This document shows positions 62,322-64,000 of a stretch of 64,000 bases of DNA, one piece after another. The stretch is from NCBI RefSeq assembly GCF_023330685.1, contig NZ_CP097128.1:2170001-2234000 (forward strand), read 5' to 3'. Every line of letters begins with the position of its first letter. Position 1 is the first letter of the stretch. The notes beneath the pieces are model-generated. The model was not told the origin of the DNA. It did no database searches and saw only the letters and a program-made list of their open reading frames with translations. This stretch comes from Conexibacter sp. DBS9H8. Lineage in GTDB: Bacteria > Actinomycetota > Thermoleophilia > Solirubrobacterales > Solirubrobacteraceae. Position numbers and translations under genes: made by a program.

Positions 62322-62344
62322 CGCGCTCGCGCTGGGCGAGCGCG
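62322..62344. terminator. GC-rich hairpin after dnaG
   Basis: CGCGCTCGC pairs perfectly with GCGAGCGCG around a 5-base loop, 18 bases after the dnaG stop. No T-run follows, so termination is only suggested. Confidence 0.4.
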
Positions 62345-62355
62345 GACCGGCCCGC

Positions 62356-62361
62356 TAAAGT
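62356..62361 (+). promoter_or_regulatory. -10 box (TAAAGT) of tRNA-Asn
   Basis: TAAAGT ends 13 bases before the first base of the tRNA, leaving a leader of about 6-7 bases for RNase P removal. Confidence 0.5.
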
Positions 62362-62374
62362 TGGCCGCCGTCTG

Positions 62375-62446
62375 TGGGGAGTAGCTCAATGGCAGAGCTC
62401 TCGACTGTTAATCGAGTGGTTGTGGGTTCGAGTCCCACCTCCCCAG
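62375..62446 (+). tRNA. tRNA-Asn (GTT anticodon)
   Basis: A full cloverleaf folds: acceptor TGGGGAG (62375-62381) with CTCCCCA (62439-62445) plus discriminator G; D stem GCTC/GAGC; anticodon stem CTCGA/TCGAG with GTT at 62407-62409; T stem GTGGG/CCCAC with loop TTCGAGT. CCA is not encoded. The 3' end touches the stop codon of the convergent glycosyltransferase. Confidence 0.96.
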
Positions 62447-63685
62447 TCACCCGCCCGCCAGCAGGCCCTCGAGGGCCTCGGCGGCCCGGACGGCCGGGCG
62501 TTCCCTGTCGGCCCACGCGCGCAGTCGCGCCGCCCGGGCGCGGAAGCCGGCGGCTGGATCAAGGGCGTGCGCGGTTGCCCAACGGACCGTCTGCGGGGTG
62601 AGCAGCCGCCAGGGGAGCCGGACCCCGACACCGGCCCAGGCGACCCGGGCGGCGTTCTCGGCCATGTCACCGACGTGGGGGACGGCGAGGACCGGGGTGC
62701 CGCAGGCGAGCGCCCGTACGAGCGTCCCGTGTCCGGCGTGACAGATGACAAGGTCGGCTTTCGGCATCGTCACGGCGTATGAGAGCCAGTTGACGAGCGC
62801 GACCTCCTCAGGGGTGGGGACCGGGACCGCCCGAGCGAGCGGCCGGCGGTTCGTTGAGGCGAGCACCCGCACCCGGGCGCGCCCGGAACCCGACAACGAG
62901 GGGACGGACAGTCCGCCGAGCCCGCGGAGGGCGCAGTCGAGCATCCGCTGGCCGGGGTCCTGGGCGGTGGACGGGGCGATGAGGATGAGCGGGCCCTCCC
63001 CGTGGGGCAGCTCGACGGCCGGGGCGGGCGGCTCCCAGAACAGCGGTCCGGTCACCCGCACATGTGCGGGCCAGCGGCGCGGGTATTCGAGCGCGGGAAA
63101 GGTGGCGACCAGACACAGGTCCCGGCTGAGACCGCCGTGCAGATCAGCGCGGGGCGGCAGACCGAGGCGCCGGCGGGTGTCGTTGAGCTGGTCACGCCCG
63201 AGGCGCAGGCCAGCCTCCAACGGCTGACTCAGGCCTTCCCACAGGCGTTGTCCAAGCACGGTCCGCGGCAGCCGAGCCCCGCTCGCGTACGGAGGAAAGC
63301 CGGGCGCGCCGACCGGATAGAGGTGGGGGATGAGCGTCGCGACGGCCGCTCCCTCAAGCTCCCCGGCGAGCGCTGGAGCGAGCGTGAGGATGTCGTGGAC
63401 GACGAGGTCGGGGGCGAAGGCCCGTACGGTCTCCTGCGTCTCAGCGGTCGCCAACACGACCGCCTCATAGGGCTGCAGCGGCCGTTCACGAGTCGGGAAC
63501 ACCGGATATTCGGGGGCGGCGGTGAAGGCCATCCCCTCCGCCTCCACCGCGTCGCGCCAGTGGCTCCAGGTCTCGAACCGGACCTGATGGCCACGGCGGA
63601 CGAGCTCGGCGCCGAGCGCGAGCATCGGGAAGGTGTGGCCGGGCTGGCCGAAGGCGCCGAGAAGGATGCGACGCGATCGGATCAC
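62447..63685 (-). CDS. UGT/MGT-like glycosyltransferase (GT1 family)
   Basis: A 412-residue GT-B enzyme. The N-terminal half begins RRILLGAFGQPGHTFPMLALGAELVRRGHQVRF, the usual GT1 acceptor domain; the C-terminal half has the donor-site signature near VICHAGHGTLVRALACGTPVLAVPHVGDMAENAARV. Macrolide, terpenoid and sterol glucosyltransferases share this plan. The GTG at 63685 is chosen as the domain starts there; a longer reading frame upstream is unconserved-looking. It runs convergent into tRNA-Asn. Acceptor unknown. Confidence 0.85.
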   Translation of the reverse strand: MIRSRRILLGAFGQPGHTFPMLALGAELVRRGHQVRFETWSHWRDAVEAEGMAFTAAPEYPVFPTRERPLQPYEAVVLATAETQETVRAFAPDLVVHDILTLAPALAGELEGAAVATLIPHLYPVGAPGFPPYASGARLPRTVLGQRLWEGLSQPLEAGLRLGRDQLNDTRRRLGLPPRADLHGGLSRDLCLVATFPALEYPRRWPAHVRVTGPLFWEPPAPAVELPHGEGPLILIAPSTAQDPGQRMLDCALRGLGGLSVPSLSGSGRARVRVLASTNRRPLARAVPVPTPEEVALVNWLSYAVTMPKADLVICHAGHGTLVRALACGTPVLAVPHVGDMAENAARVAWAGVGVRLPWRLLTPQTVRWATAHALDPAAGFRARAARLRAWADRERPAVRAAEALEGLLAGG

Positions 63686-63756
63686 CGGCGCGGGAGAGGG
63701 CTGCAATTTCCGGTGCGTGGAGAGGAGATCCCTTCCCGAGGAGATGACGGGCGGTT

Positions 63757-63762
63757 TAGGAT
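63757..63762 (+). promoter_or_regulatory. -10 box (TAGGAT) of the last gene
   Basis: TAGGAT ends 11 bases before the ATG at 63774. Confidence 0.45.
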
Positions 63763-63773
63763 GGCCCGAGCTT

Positions 63774-64000
63774 ATGCCACGGACCCGAACCTCACAGCTC
63801 AGCGTCCTCCGCCGGGCGATCGACTGCCTCCCCCGCCACACACGGGAGGCGATGCTCGTCGGGATCGACAACAACACGATCGTCGTCGGCGCGTACTCGA
63901 CCGCCGACGGGGTCTGCCCGATGCTCGCCGCCCACCGGGCCGGTGGGCGTACCAACTTCATCGCCTTCGCCCGCGCCTGGGACGAGTTCTGCTTCCGCGG
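63774..64000 (+). CDS. Uncharacterised protein (partial, continues past window)
   Basis: The first 75 residues of a gene running off the right edge. Visible are an N-terminal helix (SQLSVLRRAIDCLPRHTREAML), VGIDNNTIVVGAYSTADGVCPM and RTNFIAFARAWDEFC. No family recognised. Start follows a TAGGAT box by 11 bases. Confidence 0.65.
   Translation, partial: MPRTRTSQLSVLRRAIDCLPRHTREAMLVGIDNNTIVVGAYSTADGVCPMLAAHRAGGRTNFIAFARAWDEFCFR

Noticed and set aside
62375..62446. tRNA-Asn as attachment site of an integrated island
   Set aside because: No integrase next to it and no repeated tRNA end visible before the window stops; kept only as a weak finding about adjacency.

Overview
The window is a GC-rich chromosomal segment (roughly 70% GC) from an actinobacterium. 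Gene content and style fit the Thermoleophilia/Solirubrobacterales best: a SepIVA-like coiled-coil protein, a WhiG/FliA-type sigma factor, zinc-ribbon L28 and L32, an NRAMP-related transporter of the magnesium type, and many genes with a TAnnnT box 6-13 bases before the start codon. The class assignment is inference from gene content. Nearly all of it is a dense housekeeping region on the + strand, with no intergenic gap above 300 bases.

Layout. 1-3267: envelope glycosylation genes (partial methyltransferase, GT2 glycosyltransferase, divergent membrane mannosyltransferase-like protein). 3301-6875: riboflavin operon ribD-ribE-ribBA-ribH with no visible FMN riboswitch. 6916-9771: hydrolase, rpmB, FakA/DAK2 protein. 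9831-12924: a metal module made of a soluble PRC/MgtE-N/CBS protein, a short leader ORF and an NRAMP-related transporter. 13045-18497: recG, an IS1182-like insertion sequence, rsmD, coaD, sepIVA-like. 18622-20499: rmuC and a phosphatase. 20535-26696: DUF177, rpmF, plsX, acpP, rnc, smc. 26879-34797: HesB-like protein, ftsY, nfeD, SPFH protein, ffh, rpsP, khpA, rimM, trmD, rplS, lepB, rnhB. 34813-38817: yraN (minus), comM, dprA, thiD. 38870-44457: uncharacterised genes around an L,D-transpeptidase, a tyrosine recombinase and the sigma factor. 44503-47616: xseB-like, polyprenyl synthase and dxs (isoprenoid supply), closed by a strong hairpin. 47898-57420: tlyA, nadK, recN, pyrG, M20 tripeptidase, second tyrosine recombinase, lipoprotein, deoB. 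57413-62303: mutM, glutaredoxin (minus), recO, dgt, dnaG. 62375-64000: tRNA-Asn, a UGT-like glycosyltransferase (minus) and a partial gene.

Most notable: (1) the transporter at 11260 lacks the DPGN Asn and the helix-6 Met of Mn/Fe NRAMPs, as in NRAMP-related Mg2+ transporters, and sits beside a soluble protein built from the cytosolic sensor half of MgtE; (2) between them is an apparently leaderless 30-codon ORF with an acidic/proline stretch (QETPEPRSP) recalling the enterobacterial MgtL Mg2+-sensing leader, overlapping two mutually exclusive stems; (3) the RNase III lacks two of the four metal-binding carboxylates; (4) TAnnnT-to-start spacing suggests widespread leaderless transcription, with Shine-Dalgarno motifs mainly inside operons; (5) the insertion sequence split an 8-bp palindrome and its CTAG duplication rebuilds the rsmD -10 box.
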